Assembly (NCBI RefSeq): GCF_900115225.1
Contig: NZ_FOVR01000013.1
Coordinates: 83,686-147,685, forward strand
Reading direction: 5' to 3'
DNA: 64,000 bases
Source of the DNA: Cohaesibacter marisflavi
GTDB taxonomy: Bacteria > Pseudomonadota > Alphaproteobacteria > Rhizobiales > Cohaesibacteraceae
Shown: one piece after another, positions 23,834 through 33,097 of the stretch
Layout of the letters: each line of letters starts with the position of its first letter
Position numbering within the stretch: position 1 is the first letter of the stretch
The notes under the pieces: generated by a model
Seen by the model: the letters and a program-made list of their open reading frames with translations, nothing else
Databases searched by the model: none
Told to the model about the DNA's origin: nothing
Program-made: the position numbers and the translations under genes

Positions 23834-25486
23834 ATGACTAATTTTTATATTCGCCATCATGCGCTGCTGACTGATGCTGTCTCTGCGCTGAAATCGCGGG
23901 AATTCTGGACGCCGTTTCCGGAAATCCCCAGCGGCCGTTTCTATGGCGAGAGCGCTCGCGAAGATGGTCAGGCGGCCTTTGATAGACTAATTGGTCATCG
24001 GTTTGCGCTACCCGATCATCCGGAAACCGACAGGGTGGGCATGGAAGAATCTCCTTGGGGGCTGCCGCTCAAGATTAATTATCCCACAGCTGATGCATCG
24101 CAGCTGATTGAAGCTTCTGAGGCCGTTGCTGGTGAATGGGCCGAAGCCAGCCCGGAGGTGCGCGTCGGGGTTCTGCTAGAGGCTCTGGTGCGGCTTAATG
24201 CCATGAGTTTCCTGATGGGGCACGCGGTGATGCATACCACCGGGCAGGCATTTCCCATGGCCTTTCAGGCTGGTGGGCCGCATTCGCAGGATCGTGGACT
24301 GGAGGCGGTTGCCGCTGCGTGGGTTGAGATGAACGCGACCGTGCGCGAGGCGACATGGGAGAAGCCGCAAGGCAAGCTGGCCTCCATCATTCTGGAAAAA
24401 CGCTGGAAACTGGTGCCGCGCGGACTGGCGTTAGCCATTGGCTGCAACACCTTCCCCACCTGGAATGGCTATCCGGGGATTTTTGCCAGTCTGGCTACGG
24501 GTAATACGGTCATTGTCAAGCCACATCCGGCGGCCATTCTGCCCCTTGCCCTTACCGTCAGAGTTTTACGCGAAGTGCTGGTGGAAGCCGAGCTACCGGC
24601 CGATGTGGTTCTGCTTGCTGCCGATGAGCCTGGACAGGAGATGACGCAAGAGCTCGTGGATAGCGGCGCCTTTTCCCTGATCGATTATACTGGTTCTTCG
24701 GTTTTTGGCGCTTGGCTACGCAAGCATGCAGGCAAGGCACAGGTCTATACCGAAGAGACCGGCGTTAACTCCATTACGATAACCGGATGCCGAGATTTCA
24801 AGGGCATGTGCAACAATATTGCCTTTTCGCTGTCGCTCTATTCGGGGCAGATGTGCACTTCGCCGCAGAATATCTATATCCCGTCCACTGGCATAGACAG
24901 TGATGAGGGGCCCAAGAGCTTTGATGACGTGGCCAAGGGTATCGCCTTCGCCGTCGATAGATTGCTGTCTGATGGGGAACGAGCTTCCGGGATATGCGGC
25001 ACCATTGCCAACCCGGCGACCCTTGCGCGGGTGGCCGTGTCGCGTGGTATCGGACGTATTGTCCGCGATAGCGGCGAGACGGGGATTGGCCGCAGTGCAA
25101 CGCCGCTGTTGTTGGCGCTTGACGGGGAAGAAGAGGGGGCGGAGCAGGAGGAGTGCTTCGGGCCGGTGTCATTCTTCATTCCATGTGAAAGCGCATCCGA
25201 TGCTATCGCGCGTGCATCAAGCATTGCCCGACAGAAAGGGGCGATTACCGCTGCTCTGTATGCCACGGATCAGGATCTGATCACGGAGGCCGAGGATGCC
25301 TTCGCGCATGCTGGAGTCAATCTGTCGGTCAATCTGACGGGCAATATTTTTGTCAATCAATCGGCGGCTTTTTCCGACTTTCACGTTACTGGCGCCAATC
25401 CTTCGGGCAATGCCTGCCTGACGGATACTGCCTTTGTCGCGTCGCGTTTCCGGCGCGTCATGATCCGTTGGCCCAAGGTCGCTTAA
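23834..25486 (+). CDS. paaN: Phenylacetate degradation aldehyde dehydrogenase-like protein PaaN
   Basis: A 550-residue protein of the PaaN family, a divergent aldehyde dehydrogenase linked to phenylacetate ring cleavage. IGCNTFPTWNGYPGIFASLATGNTVIVKPHP and SLYSGQMCTSPQNIYIP (catalytic Cys) are visible in the Rossmann and catalytic domains. It lacks the MaoC domain of PaaZ. ATG 23834 is chosen because the earlier one lies in the operator zone. The window also holds paaZ, so two ring-opening or aldehyde-oxidising enzymes coexist. It begins a plus-strand unit with the second ABC importer. Confidence 0.88.
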   Translation: MTNFYIRHHALLTDAVSALKSREFWTPFPEIPSGRFYGESAREDGQAAFDRLIGHRFALPDHPETDRVGMEESPWGLPLKINYPTADASQLIEASEAVAGEWAEASPEVRVGVLLEALVRLNAMSFLMGHAVMHTTGQAFPMAFQAGGPHSQDRGLEAVAAAWVEMNATVREATWEKPQGKLASIILEKRWKLVPRGLALAIGCNTFPTWNGYPGIFASLATGNTVIVKPHPAAILPLALTVRVLREVLVEAELPADVVLLAADEPGQEMTQELVDSGAFSLIDYTGSSVFGAWLRKHAGKAQVYTEETGVNSITITGCRDFKGMCNNIAFSLSLYSGQMCTSPQNIYIPSTGIDSDEGPKSFDDVAKGIAFAVDRLLSDGERASGICGTIANPATLARVAVSRGIGRIVRDSGETGIGRSATPLLLALDGEEEGAEQEECFGPVSFFIPCESASDAIARASSIARQKGAITAALYATDQDLITEAEDAFAHAGVNLSVNLTGNIFVNQSAAFSDFHVTGANPSGNACLTDTAFVASRFRRVMIRWPKVA

Positions 25487-25534
25487 GCGGCATTGAGCCA
25501 ATTTCATCAACTGGATATCTAGGGAGGACTATCC

Positions 25535-26683
25535 ATGAAACCTGTAATTACTACTGCCATGACTACACTTGTTGCGCTTGGCGTTATCAGCCTTGCCGCT
25601 CCGGCTTCTGCTGAAATTCGTCTGGGGGCGAGTGTCTCTGCAACGGGGCCTGCGGCCTTTTTGGGGGACCCGGAGGCCAAAACCATCGAAATGCTCGTGG
25701 AGCAGGTCAATGAGGCCGGTGGCATCAATGGTGAAAAGATCGAGCTATTCCTTTATGACGATGGTGGCGACCCCAACAAGGCTCGCACCTTTGCTACTCG
25801 TCTGGTGGAAGATGACGAAGTGGTTGCCATCATTGGTGGCTCAACGACGGGGACCACCATGTCGATTATTTCGGTGGCGGAAGACGAGGAAATTCCGTTC
25901 ATCTCGTTGGCTGGTGCCATCCAGATCATTGATCCGGTGCGCGACTATGTGTTCAAAACGCCGCATACGGACAGAATGGCATGCGCCAAGATCTTTACGG
26001 ATATGGCGGCGCGTGAGCTCACCAAAATCGGCATGATTTCCGGTACGGACGGGTTTGGCGCATCGATGCAGGCGCAGTGCCATGATATCGCTGCGGAGCA
26101 CGGTATAGAGGTGATCGCGGATGAGACTTATGGGCCGCAGGATGCGGACATGACACCGCAGCTCACCAAGATTTCCAAGACCGAAGGCGTGCAGGCGATC
26201 CTCAACCCCGGCTTTGGTCAGGGGCCGGCGATCGTGACGCGCAACAAGGCGCAGCTTGGCATCAACTTGCCGCTTTATCAAAGCCATGGTGTGGCCTCTG
26301 ACGGCTTTATCAAGCTGGCCGGTGCCGAGGCATCCGAGGGCGTCAGACTGCCGGGAACGGCCCTGTTGATCGCAGATATTCTGCCCGATGGAGACCCACA
26401 GAAGGATGTTGTTACGTCTTACAAGTCCGCTTTCGAGGGCAAGTATGAGCAGAAGGTGTCCACCTTTGGCGGCTACGCCAATGATGCCTTTTTGCTGATG
26501 ACAAGTGCCATGGCCAAAGCAGGCTCTGATGCTGAAGCAATCCGCAATGCGCTTGAGGACACATCCGGTCTGGTGGGGACAACCGGCACCTACAGCTTCT
26601 CTGCCAATGACCATCTCGGTCTGGATCTCAGCGCCTTTCGCATGCTCGAAATCCGCGATGGTGGCTGGGCTCTTGCAGAATAA
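25535..26683 (+). CDS. ABC importer substrate-binding protein (HAAT), probably phenylacetate or related acid
   Basis: A 382-residue periplasmic binding protein with a Sec signal peptide (about residues 1-26, ending PASAEIRLGA). The mature start GASVSATGPAAFLGDPEA is typical of LivK-like proteins that carry amino or aromatic acids. It follows paaN by 48 bases behind an AGGGAGGA site and precedes its own permeases and ATPases. The location inside the paa locus suggests uptake of phenylacetate or a precursor; this is inference. Confidence 0.85.
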   Translation: MKPVITTAMTTLVALGVISLAAPASAEIRLGASVSATGPAAFLGDPEAKTIEMLVEQVNEAGGINGEKIELFLYDDGGDPNKARTFATRLVEDDEVVAIIGGSTTGTTMSIISVAEDEEIPFISLAGAIQIIDPVRDYVFKTPHTDRMACAKIFTDMAARELTKIGMISGTDGFGASMQAQCHDIAAEHGIEVIADETYGPQDADMTPQLTKISKTEGVQAILNPGFGQGPAIVTRNKAQLGINLPLYQSHGVASDGFIKLAGAEASEGVRLPGTALLIADILPDGDPQKDVVTSYKSAFEGKYEQKVSTFGGYANDAFLLMTSAMAKAGSDAEAIRNALEDTSGLVGTTGTYSFSANDHLGLDLSAFRMLEIRDGGWALAE

Positions 26684-26746
26684 ATGCGCATCGGGCGGGG
26701 CTGTTGCCCCGCCTCAATCGACTCGATCTTAAAGGGAGAGCCGCTC

Positions 26747-27619
26747 ATGGATGCCTTGATGCAGTTTCTTTTGTCTGGAATGACCGTCGGCGCAGTTTAT
26801 GCGCTCGTTGCTCTGGGCTTTACAATTATCTATAACGCTTCCGATGTGGTGAATTTCGCACAGGGCGAATTCGTCATGCTGGGCGGTATGACAACCGTTT
26901 TTGCCCATGCCGCAGGGTTGCCTCTGCCTCTGGCTGCGGTCATTGCCATTGCGCTCACCGCCCTTGTTGGCGTGGCGCTCAACAAGCTGGCGATTGAACC
27001 GGCCCGTGGTGCGCCGGTGGTCTCATTGATCATTATCACCATCGGGGCGTCGATTTTCATCCGGGGTGCCGCGCAGCTGGTTTTTGACAAACAGTTGCAC
27101 CGCTTTCCCTCTTTCTCGGGCGATGAACCTATACGTTTGCTCGGGGCTGCGATTCTTCCGCAGAGCCTGTGGGTTGTCGGTGGGGCCTTTGCCGTCTTTT
27201 TCGGCCTCTGGGCCTTCTTTACCAAAACCCTGACAGGCAAGGCCGTGTTGGCAACAGCCAATAATAGACTGGCCGCACAGCTGGTCGGCATCAATACCGG
27301 TTGGGTGATGACGCTTTCCTTCTCTCTGTCCGCAGCCATTGGGGCGCTCGCTGGCGTTCTGGTCACTCCTATCACGCTGGTTGCCTATGACGTTGGGGTC
27401 GGGTTGGCGCTCAAGGGTTTTGCGGCTGCCATGCTGGGCGGCATGGGCAACCCGAAAGGGGCGCTTGTTGGCGGCATCCTTCTTGGTCTTCTGGAAGCGA
27501 TGACAGCTGGCTATCTCAGTTCACAATATAAGGATGCGGTAGCCTTCATCGTCATTCTGGCTGTGTTGTTTGCCATGCCGCAGGGTTTGTTCGGCGCCAA
27601 GCACACCGAGAGGGTCTGA
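26747..27619 (+). CDS. ABC importer permease, LivH type (paa locus)
   Basis: A 290-residue membrane protein. LLSGMTVGAVYALVALGF, NASDVVNFAQGEFVMLGG and AAMLGGMGNPKGALVGG are the LivH-type signatures. ATG 26747 follows AAAGGGAGAG; the longer frame overlaps the intergenic stretch. It lies 3 bases before the LivM-type gene and forms the channel with it. Confidence 0.88.
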   Translation: MDALMQFLLSGMTVGAVYALVALGFTIIYNASDVVNFAQGEFVMLGGMTTVFAHAAGLPLPLAAVIAIALTALVGVALNKLAIEPARGAPVVSLIIITIGASIFIRGAAQLVFDKQLHRFPSFSGDEPIRLLGAAILPQSLWVVGGAFAVFFGLWAFFTKTLTGKAVLATANNRLAAQLVGINTGWVMTLSFSLSAAIGALAGVLVTPITLVAYDVGVGLALKGFAAAMLGGMGNPKGALVGGILLGLLEAMTAGYLSSQYKDAVAFIVILAVLFAMPQGLFGAKHTERV

Positions 27620-27622
27620 TCC

Positions 27623-28579
27623 ATGAAATCAAATCTGAAATGGATACAACTGGCGATCGTGTTTGTGCTGATCATCGCGTTGCCGGCATTTTTTCCCTCT
27701 GGATACTATTATCGGGTCGGAGCGCTGATCTTTGTCAACGCCCTCAGCGTCGTCGGCCTGGTGATCCTGATCGGTTATGCGGGCCAGATCAGCCTTGGCC
27801 ATGCCGGATTTGCTGGCATAGGGGCCTATGCCTGCGCTCTGGGACCTGATTATGTCGGGTTACATCCAGCTTTCTCAGTCATTCTGGGTGCTGTTGTTTC
27901 TGCTGGTATGGCAGCGCTTATCGGCAAGCCGATCTTGCGTCTCAAAGGGTATTATCTCGCGGTTGCCACTTTGGGGTTCGGCATTCTGGTCTCCATGGTT
28001 TTGACCAATGAGCGCGCACTGACAGGCGGTCCGGATGGAACGGCTGTGGCGAAACTGGGGTTGAGAAGCTGGCTCAAGGATGCCGGTATCAAGCTTTCCA
28101 GCGGAGAATTCTGGTATCTGGTCTGTGGGGCCGTCTTGCTGATTGGGGTCTGGATTGCGCTCAATCTGTTCCATAGCGCGACAGGACGGGCCATGCGGGC
28201 GCTGCACGGCTCGGAAGTCGCCGCGCGTACTGTCGGTATCGATGTTGCGCAGGTAAAGCTGCAAGCCTTCGTGATTTCTGCTGTCTATGCGTCGGTGGCC
28301 GGGTCTCTTCTGGCCTTACAGAATAAGTTCATCACACCTGATGTTGCCGGCTTCATGCATTCCATCGAGATGGTGACCATGGCTGTTCTGGGAGGCGTCA
28401 ACTCTGTTCTGGGGGCCACATTAGGGGCGGCGATACTTACATTGCTGCCACAGGTTCTCACGATATTCGCCGAATATGAGCAGTTGGTCATGGGGCTTGT
28501 GATGATCCTAGTGATGATCTTTCTGCCCAAAGGGCTGTTGCCTTCCATCGCTGCCCGGTTGAGAGGGAGGGGAGAATGA
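27623..28579 (+). CDS. ABC importer permease, LivM type (paa locus)
   Basis: A 318-residue membrane protein. VVGLVILIGYAGQISLGHAG near residues 44-63 and MAVLGGVNSVLGATLGA near the C-terminus are LivM hallmarks. Its end overlaps the ATPase gene by 4 bases. Length matches the family core; unlike the first cluster's LivM, no long charged tail is present. Confidence 0.88.
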   Translation: MKSNLKWIQLAIVFVLIIALPAFFPSGYYYRVGALIFVNALSVVGLVILIGYAGQISLGHAGFAGIGAYACALGPDYVGLHPAFSVILGAVVSAGMAALIGKPILRLKGYYLAVATLGFGILVSMVLTNERALTGGPDGTAVAKLGLRSWLKDAGIKLSSGEFWYLVCGAVLLIGVWIALNLFHSATGRAMRALHGSEVAARTVGIDVAQVKLQAFVISAVYASVAGSLLALQNKFITPDVAGFMHSIEMVTMAVLGGVNSVLGATLGAAILTLLPQVLTIFAEYEQLVMGLVMILVMIFLPKGLLPSIAARLRGRGE

Positions 28580-29385
28580 CGCTTTTACAAATTGAAGGAC
28601 TGGGGATCAGCTTCGGTGGCCTAAGGGCGGTCAATGATGTGGGCTTTTCTGCCAAGCCGGGCGAAGTTGTCTCGGTTATCGGGCCAAATGGCGCAGGCAA
28701 GACGACCCTCTTCAACATGATTTCCGGCGTCTATCTGCCCAACACGGGGCGGGTACTGCTCGATGGGCAGGATGTCACACGGTTTGAATCACACCGTCTG
28801 GCGCGCAAGGGACTGACGCGCACATTCCAGAATCTGCAGATTTTTCAGGATATGACTGTGCTCGAAAATGTCATTGTCGGCTTTCATCTGGCCGAGCGAG
28901 GTCATTTGTTGGCCGACATTCTCTCTTTGCCGAGCACAAAACGACGGGCACGGGAGGTGCGGACGAAAGCCATGGATCTGCTGAAGCGGGTACGTTTGGA
29001 CAAGGCCGCCGACCAAGTGGCGGGCAATCTGTCCTACGGATCGCTCAAGCGGCTGGAAATCGTGCGCGCACTGGCTATGGAGCCACGGGTTTTGCTGCTT
29101 GATGAACCGGCGGCTGGCTGCAATGCGGTCGAGACCGAAGAGATCGATTCATTTATCGCGGAGCTTGCTGCCTCTGGCATCGCTATTCTGCTGGTCGAGC
29201 ATGACATGAAGATGGTGATGCGGATTTCCAATCATATTGTCGTTCTGGATCACGGTGAGAAAATCGCCGAAGGCAGCCCGGAAGAGGTTTCGAAAAATCC
29301 CGAGGTGATTTCGGCCTATCTGGGCGCGGAGGCGGGGCAGGATACCCCGAGCGTGGAAAGGGAGGTTGCCAATGCTGACGGTTGA
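28576..29385 (+). CDS. ABC importer ATPase, LivG type (paa locus)
   Basis: A 269-residue ATPase. Walker A GPNGAGKT, signature LSYGSLKRLEI, Walker B VLLLDEPAAG and switch His in LVEHDMKMV. ATGA overlap with the preceding permease gene; its last 14 bases overlap the next ATPase gene. Confidence 0.88.
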   Translation: MTLLQIEGLGISFGGLRAVNDVGFSAKPGEVVSVIGPNGAGKTTLFNMISGVYLPNTGRVLLDGQDVTRFESHRLARKGLTRTFQNLQIFQDMTVLENVIVGFHLAERGHLLADILSLPSTKRRAREVRTKAMDLLKRVRLDKAADQVAGNLSYGSLKRLEIVRALAMEPRVLLLDEPAAGCNAVETEEIDSFIAELAASGIAILLVEHDMKMVMRISNHIVVLDHGEKIAEGSPEEVSKNPEVISAYLGAEAGQDTPSVEREVANADG

Positions 29386-30073
29386 GAAACTGCATTCGGC
29401 CTATGGGCGCATCGAGGTGCTGCACGGGATCGATCTGCAGGTCAAGTCAGGTGAGATTGTGACCGTGGTGGGGGCCAATGGGGCAGGCAAGACAACGCTT
29501 CTCAAGTGCCTTTCCGGTACGCAACCTGTCACTTCGGGGCAGATCGATTTTCGTGGTGAGGTGATCACAGCAGTGCCTGCCTTCAAGCGACTGGAACGTG
29601 GACTAGCGCAGTCGCCGGAGGGGCGGCAAATATTCACCAATCTGTCGGTGGAGGAAAATCTGCGCCTTGGTGCCTTTCTTTTCAGCGATGATCGGGTGGA
29701 TGCGGATATGCAGGATGCTTTCACCATGTTTCCGATCCTCAAGGAAAAGCGCAACCTGATGGCGGGCGGGCTTTCTGGAGGGCAGCAGCAGATGCTGGCC
29801 ATTGCGCGGGCCCTGATGGGGCGTCCGCATTGCCTTTTGCTGGATGAACCGTCGATGGGGCTGGCGCCTTTGCTGGTCGCGCAAATATTTGAGGTGGTTG
29901 AAAGCCTGAAGGCGCGCGATGTGACGGTTTTGCTGGTGGAACAGAATGCCTTCGGAGCGCTCAAGATCGCCGATCGCGGCTATGTGATGGAAACGGGGCA
30001 GGTGACGATGAGCGGTCCTGCATCGGAGTTGATTGCAGATCCGCGCATTCGTGAAGCCTATTTGGGGATTTGA
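29372..30073 (+). CDS. ABC importer ATPase, LivF type (paa locus)
   Basis: A 233-residue ATPase. Walker A GANGAGKT, signature LSGGQQQMLAIARAL, Walker B LLLDEPSMGLAP and VEQNAFGAL. ATG 29372 is used (MLTVEKL), inside the end of the LivG-type gene, as usual for this coupled pair. The following gene starts one base after its stop. Confidence 0.88.
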   Translation: MLTVEKLHSAYGRIEVLHGIDLQVKSGEIVTVVGANGAGKTTLLKCLSGTQPVTSGQIDFRGEVITAVPAFKRLERGLAQSPEGRQIFTNLSVEENLRLGAFLFSDDRVDADMQDAFTMFPILKEKRNLMAGGLSGGQQQMLAIARALMGRPHCLLLDEPSMGLAPLLVAQIFEVVESLKARDVTVLLVEQNAFGALKIADRGYVMETGQVTMSGPASELIADPRIREAYLGI

Positions 30074-30074
30074 T

Positions 30075-32045
30075 ATGGACGCGAAAAATTCATCTGTTGT
30101 TCGCCTGCGCCGTGCGGGTGATATTGCCATCGTCACGGTTGACAATCCGCCGGTCAATGCGCTCTCGGTGGCTCTCCGCCAAGGATTGCTGGATGCTGTT
30201 GAGGATTGCGAGGCTGATGAGGCTGTGCGGGCGGTGGTGCTGCAGTGTGCGGGGCGAACCTTTATTGCCGGTGCAGATGTCCGTGAGTTCGGCAAGCCCC
30301 CTCAACCGCCCCACTTGCCTGATGTGGTTGCACGTATCGAAGGGGCTCGAAAGCCCTGGATTGCTGCGATCCACGGGACCGCTCTGGGGGGCGGGTTCGA
30401 GGTGGCCATGGGATGCCGCTTTCGTGTTGCTGCACCAGACGCCAAGGTCGGGCTGCCTGAGGTGACGTTGGGCATCGTGCCGGGGGCCTCTGGCACTGTG
30501 CGCACCGCGCGTCTTGCCGGGGTAGCCTCTGCGGTGGAACTTGTCACCAGCGGACGGCCATGGAAGGCAGACAAGGCACTGTCTGCAGGCCTTTTGGACG
30601 GCGTCGTCGCAGGGAATTTGGAAGACGAGGCGATAGCCTTTGCGCGAGCCGCCTTGGACCGCCCCTTGCCTGAAGTGGCTTCAGAGCGCCCTGTGGAGCC
30701 GATGCCAGAAGCTTTTTGGCAAGAGGCAAAGAAGGCCGTGGCCAAAGCTGGACATCAGGCCCCTGTGAAGGCGTTGGAATTGATCCGTCAGGGATCCGAG
30801 CTTCCCTTCTCGGATGCGATGGCGAAGGAGCGCGAAGCGTTTCTTACGTTGCGCCAGTCAGACGAGGCAGCAGCCTTGCGTCATGTGTTTTTTGCAGAAA
30901 GGGCAGCCGGTCGACCTGATGCCCTGCGCTTCGTTACGCCACGACAAGTGCATACTGTCGGGGTGATTGGGGGGGGGACCATGGGCGCGGGCATTGCGGC
31001 TGCCCTGAGACTGGCAGGCCTGCCCGTTGTGCTGATTGAGCGGGATCAAGCCGCTTTGGATCGCGGGATGGATACCCTGTCCACCTTGTTCGATGGAGCT
31101 GTTAAACGCGGCAAGCTGGATGCCAAAGGCAAAGCCGAGTGCATGGACGGCGTTACTGGCAGCGTGGACTATAGCGCTTTGGTGCCGTGCGATCTTGTCA
31201 TTGAGGCTGTTTTTGAGGAAATCGGGGTGAAGCGCTCTGTCTTTGCGGAGCTTGTGCTTCACTGTCGGCCTGATGCCATTCTTGCGACCAATACCTCCTA
31301 TCTCGATCCGCGCTCAATTGCTGAGGGCCTTCCCAATCCGGAGCGGTTCATCGGGCTGCATTTCTTCAGTCCGGCCCATATCATGAAGTTGCTGGAGATT
31401 GTGCCGGTGACTGAAACGGCTGAGGAGGTGCTGGCATCAGCCTTTGCGCTTGCGCGGCAGTTGGGCAAGATGCCGGTCAAGGCCGGTATTTGCGAAGGTT
31501 TCATCGGTAATCGCATTCTCAAGCGCTATCGGAGCGAAGCAGAGACGCTTCTGCTTGATGGTGTAGCCATTGCTGATATCGATCAAGCGATGCGGTCTTT
31601 CGGTTTCCGGATGGGGCCGTTCGAAGCGCAGGATCTGGGAGGGCTTGATATCGCCTTTCTACAGCGGGAAGGTGCGCGTGCCGCAGGCAAAGACGTGCCC
31701 GAAACGCTGGGAGACATTCTGGTCAAAGCGGGGCGCAAGGGGCAGAAGACCGGCGGCGGCTGGTATGACTACAACAAAGGAGACCGCACCCCGCGCCCTT
31801 CGGACGCAGTTGCCCAGTTGCTCAAGGGGAGAATGAAGGCTCAAAAGCCAATGCCTCTGGATGCAATCTCAAGCCATTTGATCACTGCGATGGCGAGAGA
31901 AGGGCAGGCTCTTCTGGAAGAAGGGATCGCCGGGCAACCATCGGACATCGATCTGGTCGAAATCCATGGATATGGGTTCCCGCGCTGGAAAGGGGGGCCG
32001 ATGTTCTGGGCCGAACGGATGGGCCTAACAAATCTCGCAGGATAA
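30075..32045 (+). CDS. Fused enoyl-CoA hydratase / 3-hydroxyacyl-CoA dehydrogenase
   Basis: A 656-residue two-domain beta-oxidation enzyme. The N-terminal crotonase domain has CAGRTFIAGADVREF and GTALGGGFEVAMGC with glutamates in LPEVTLGIVPGASG. The dehydrogenase part starts at about residue 295 with VGVIGGGTMGAGIA (NAD binding) and has ATNTSYLD and GLHFFSPAHIMKLLEIV with the catalytic His. It likely does the hydration and oxidation steps done by PaaF and PaaH elsewhere; no separate paaF or paaH is present. It closes the paaN-ABC unit before a terminator. A FadJ-like role in general fatty acid oxidation is the alternative. Confidence 0.88.
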   Translation: MDAKNSSVVRLRRAGDIAIVTVDNPPVNALSVALRQGLLDAVEDCEADEAVRAVVLQCAGRTFIAGADVREFGKPPQPPHLPDVVARIEGARKPWIAAIHGTALGGGFEVAMGCRFRVAAPDAKVGLPEVTLGIVPGASGTVRTARLAGVASAVELVTSGRPWKADKALSAGLLDGVVAGNLEDEAIAFARAALDRPLPEVASERPVEPMPEAFWQEAKKAVAKAGHQAPVKALELIRQGSELPFSDAMAKEREAFLTLRQSDEAAALRHVFFAERAAGRPDALRFVTPRQVHTVGVIGGGTMGAGIAAALRLAGLPVVLIERDQAALDRGMDTLSTLFDGAVKRGKLDAKGKAECMDGVTGSVDYSALVPCDLVIEAVFEEIGVKRSVFAELVLHCRPDAILATNTSYLDPRSIAEGLPNPERFIGLHFFSPAHIMKLLEIVPVTETAEEVLASAFALARQLGKMPVKAGICEGFIGNRILKRYRSEAETLLLDGVAIADIDQAMRSFGFRMGPFEAQDLGGLDIAFLQREGARAAGKDVPETLGDILVKAGRKGQKTGGGWYDYNKGDRTPRPSDAVAQLLKGRMKAQKPMPLDAISSHLITAMAREGQALLEEGIAGQPSDIDLVEIHGYGFPRWKGGPMFWAERMGLTNLAG

Positions 32046-32056
32046 GAAACAAGAGA

Positions 32057-32095
32057 AAAGCGCAGCCTGTCAGATGCAGGTTGCGCTTTCTTTTT
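32057..32095 (+). terminator. Rho-independent terminator at the end of the paaN-ABC unit
   Basis: AAAGCGCAGCCTG pairs with CAGGTTGCGCTTT (one G-U wobble), followed by CTTTTT. It closely resembles the terminator at 11994, in the same orientation; each carries a different wobble pair. Confidence 0.85.
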
Positions 32096-32136
32096 GGGTC
32101 ACGAATTTGGTCCTTGAGCAGATGGTCCGTCTGCTC

Positions 32137-33015
32137 TTATTCTGCGATGGCTGGTGCCGGTGCTCGTTTCATTTGATAGAGTTTGAGAAGTGGCTGACCC
32201 AAGGCTGCAATCAGAATGAGGCTGCCGCCTATGAAGGTTGCCTCACTAGGAACTTCTCCGAACAGCGCCCAGATGATCACCGGTGCGATGACAATCTTGA
32301 TCTGCGCGATGAGGCTGACTTCCGGAGCGGAGATAAGGCGGGTGGCCATGGCATTCAGCATGCGGCCGACGGGGGCGGTAAACAGGCCCATGACCATCAT
32401 GATCAGCACGCCATACATATCGAAGTCGCCCACCTTGATGAAGGGAACCGCAAACAGGCCAATGAACAGGCCGCCAGCGCCGACCACCAGTGAGCGGTTG
32501 AGCTGGCTGAATTTGCGCCAGACTACGAAATTCAACGATACGGCCAGCGATGCGGTGAGCGCGATCAGGTCGCCAGCCATACCGCCGGAAGCCAGAGAGC
32601 CTCGTACGATGATATACATGCCGGCCATGGAGAGGAGGATGGCAAAGAAGGTCTGCTTCTGCAGGCGCTCCTTAAGGAAAATCCAGCTGAAGATGGCTGA
32701 GAGAATGGGCGTTACGCTCATGATGAGCAGCACATTGGCGACGGTCGTCTTTTGCACAGCGAGGGTAAAGGCTGTTCCGCTGACGCCCATGATGGCGCCG
32801 GAGACAAACAGCATGAAGCCACCGGCCTTGATGACCGGAAGCAGATGGCCTTCCCGGATGCGGGTCAGCAGCGTCATCGAGATCAACGAGAAGACGCCGA
32901 ACAGGAAAGACGGAGCAAAGCCATGCAGGCCGGATAGGCGAATAAAGACCGCATCCAAGCTCATGAGAGCGGCGGCGACCAGAAGATAGGTTAGACCTTT
33001 TTCGTGATGTGTCAT
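32137..33015 (-). CDS. EamA/DMT-family transporter
   Basis: A 292-residue membrane protein with about ten hydrophobic segments in two repeats, e.g. LLVAAALMSLDAVFIRL at the start and IVIAPVIIWALFGEVPSEAT in the second repeat. DMT proteins export or import metabolites such as amino acids, purines or drugs. It is divergent from a TetR gene, with a palindrome between them, so the exporter is likely under that regulator. The substrate is not visible. Confidence 0.85.
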   Translation of the reverse strand: MTHHEKGLTYLLVAAALMSLDAVFIRLSGLHGFAPSFLFGVFSLISMTLLTRIREGHLLPVIKAGGFMLFVSGAIMGVSGTAFTLAVQKTTVANVLLIMSVTPILSAIFSWIFLKERLQKQTFFAILLSMAGMYIIVRGSLASGGMAGDLIALTASLAVSLNFVVWRKFSQLNRSLVVGAGGLFIGLFAVPFIKVGDFDMYGVLIMMVMGLFTAPVGRMLNAMATRLISAPEVSLIAQIKIVIAPVIIWALFGEVPSEATFIGGSLILIAALGQPLLKLYQMKRAPAPAIAE

Positions 33016-33057
33016 TGATGATTAATCCTGACTTGTATTTTCAAGAATTTGAACATA

Positions 33058-33071
33058 ATACTGGTTAGTAT
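33058..33071. promoter_or_regulatory. Candidate TetR operator between the EamA and TetR genes
   Basis: ATACTGGTTAGTAT has perfect 5-base arms around GGTT. It is 27 bases before the TetR ATG and 43 before the EamA start, inside the 82-base divergent gap, where a repressor could block both promoters. Confidence 0.55.
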
Positions 33072-33097
33072 GATTTGCAAGCTCTGTTGGTGTTCTT

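Noticed and set aside
22904..23860. A longer paaG frame starting at 23860
   Set aside because: Its first 54 codons run through the twin operator palindromes and give duplicated nonsense; the start at 23698 fits the crotonase family.
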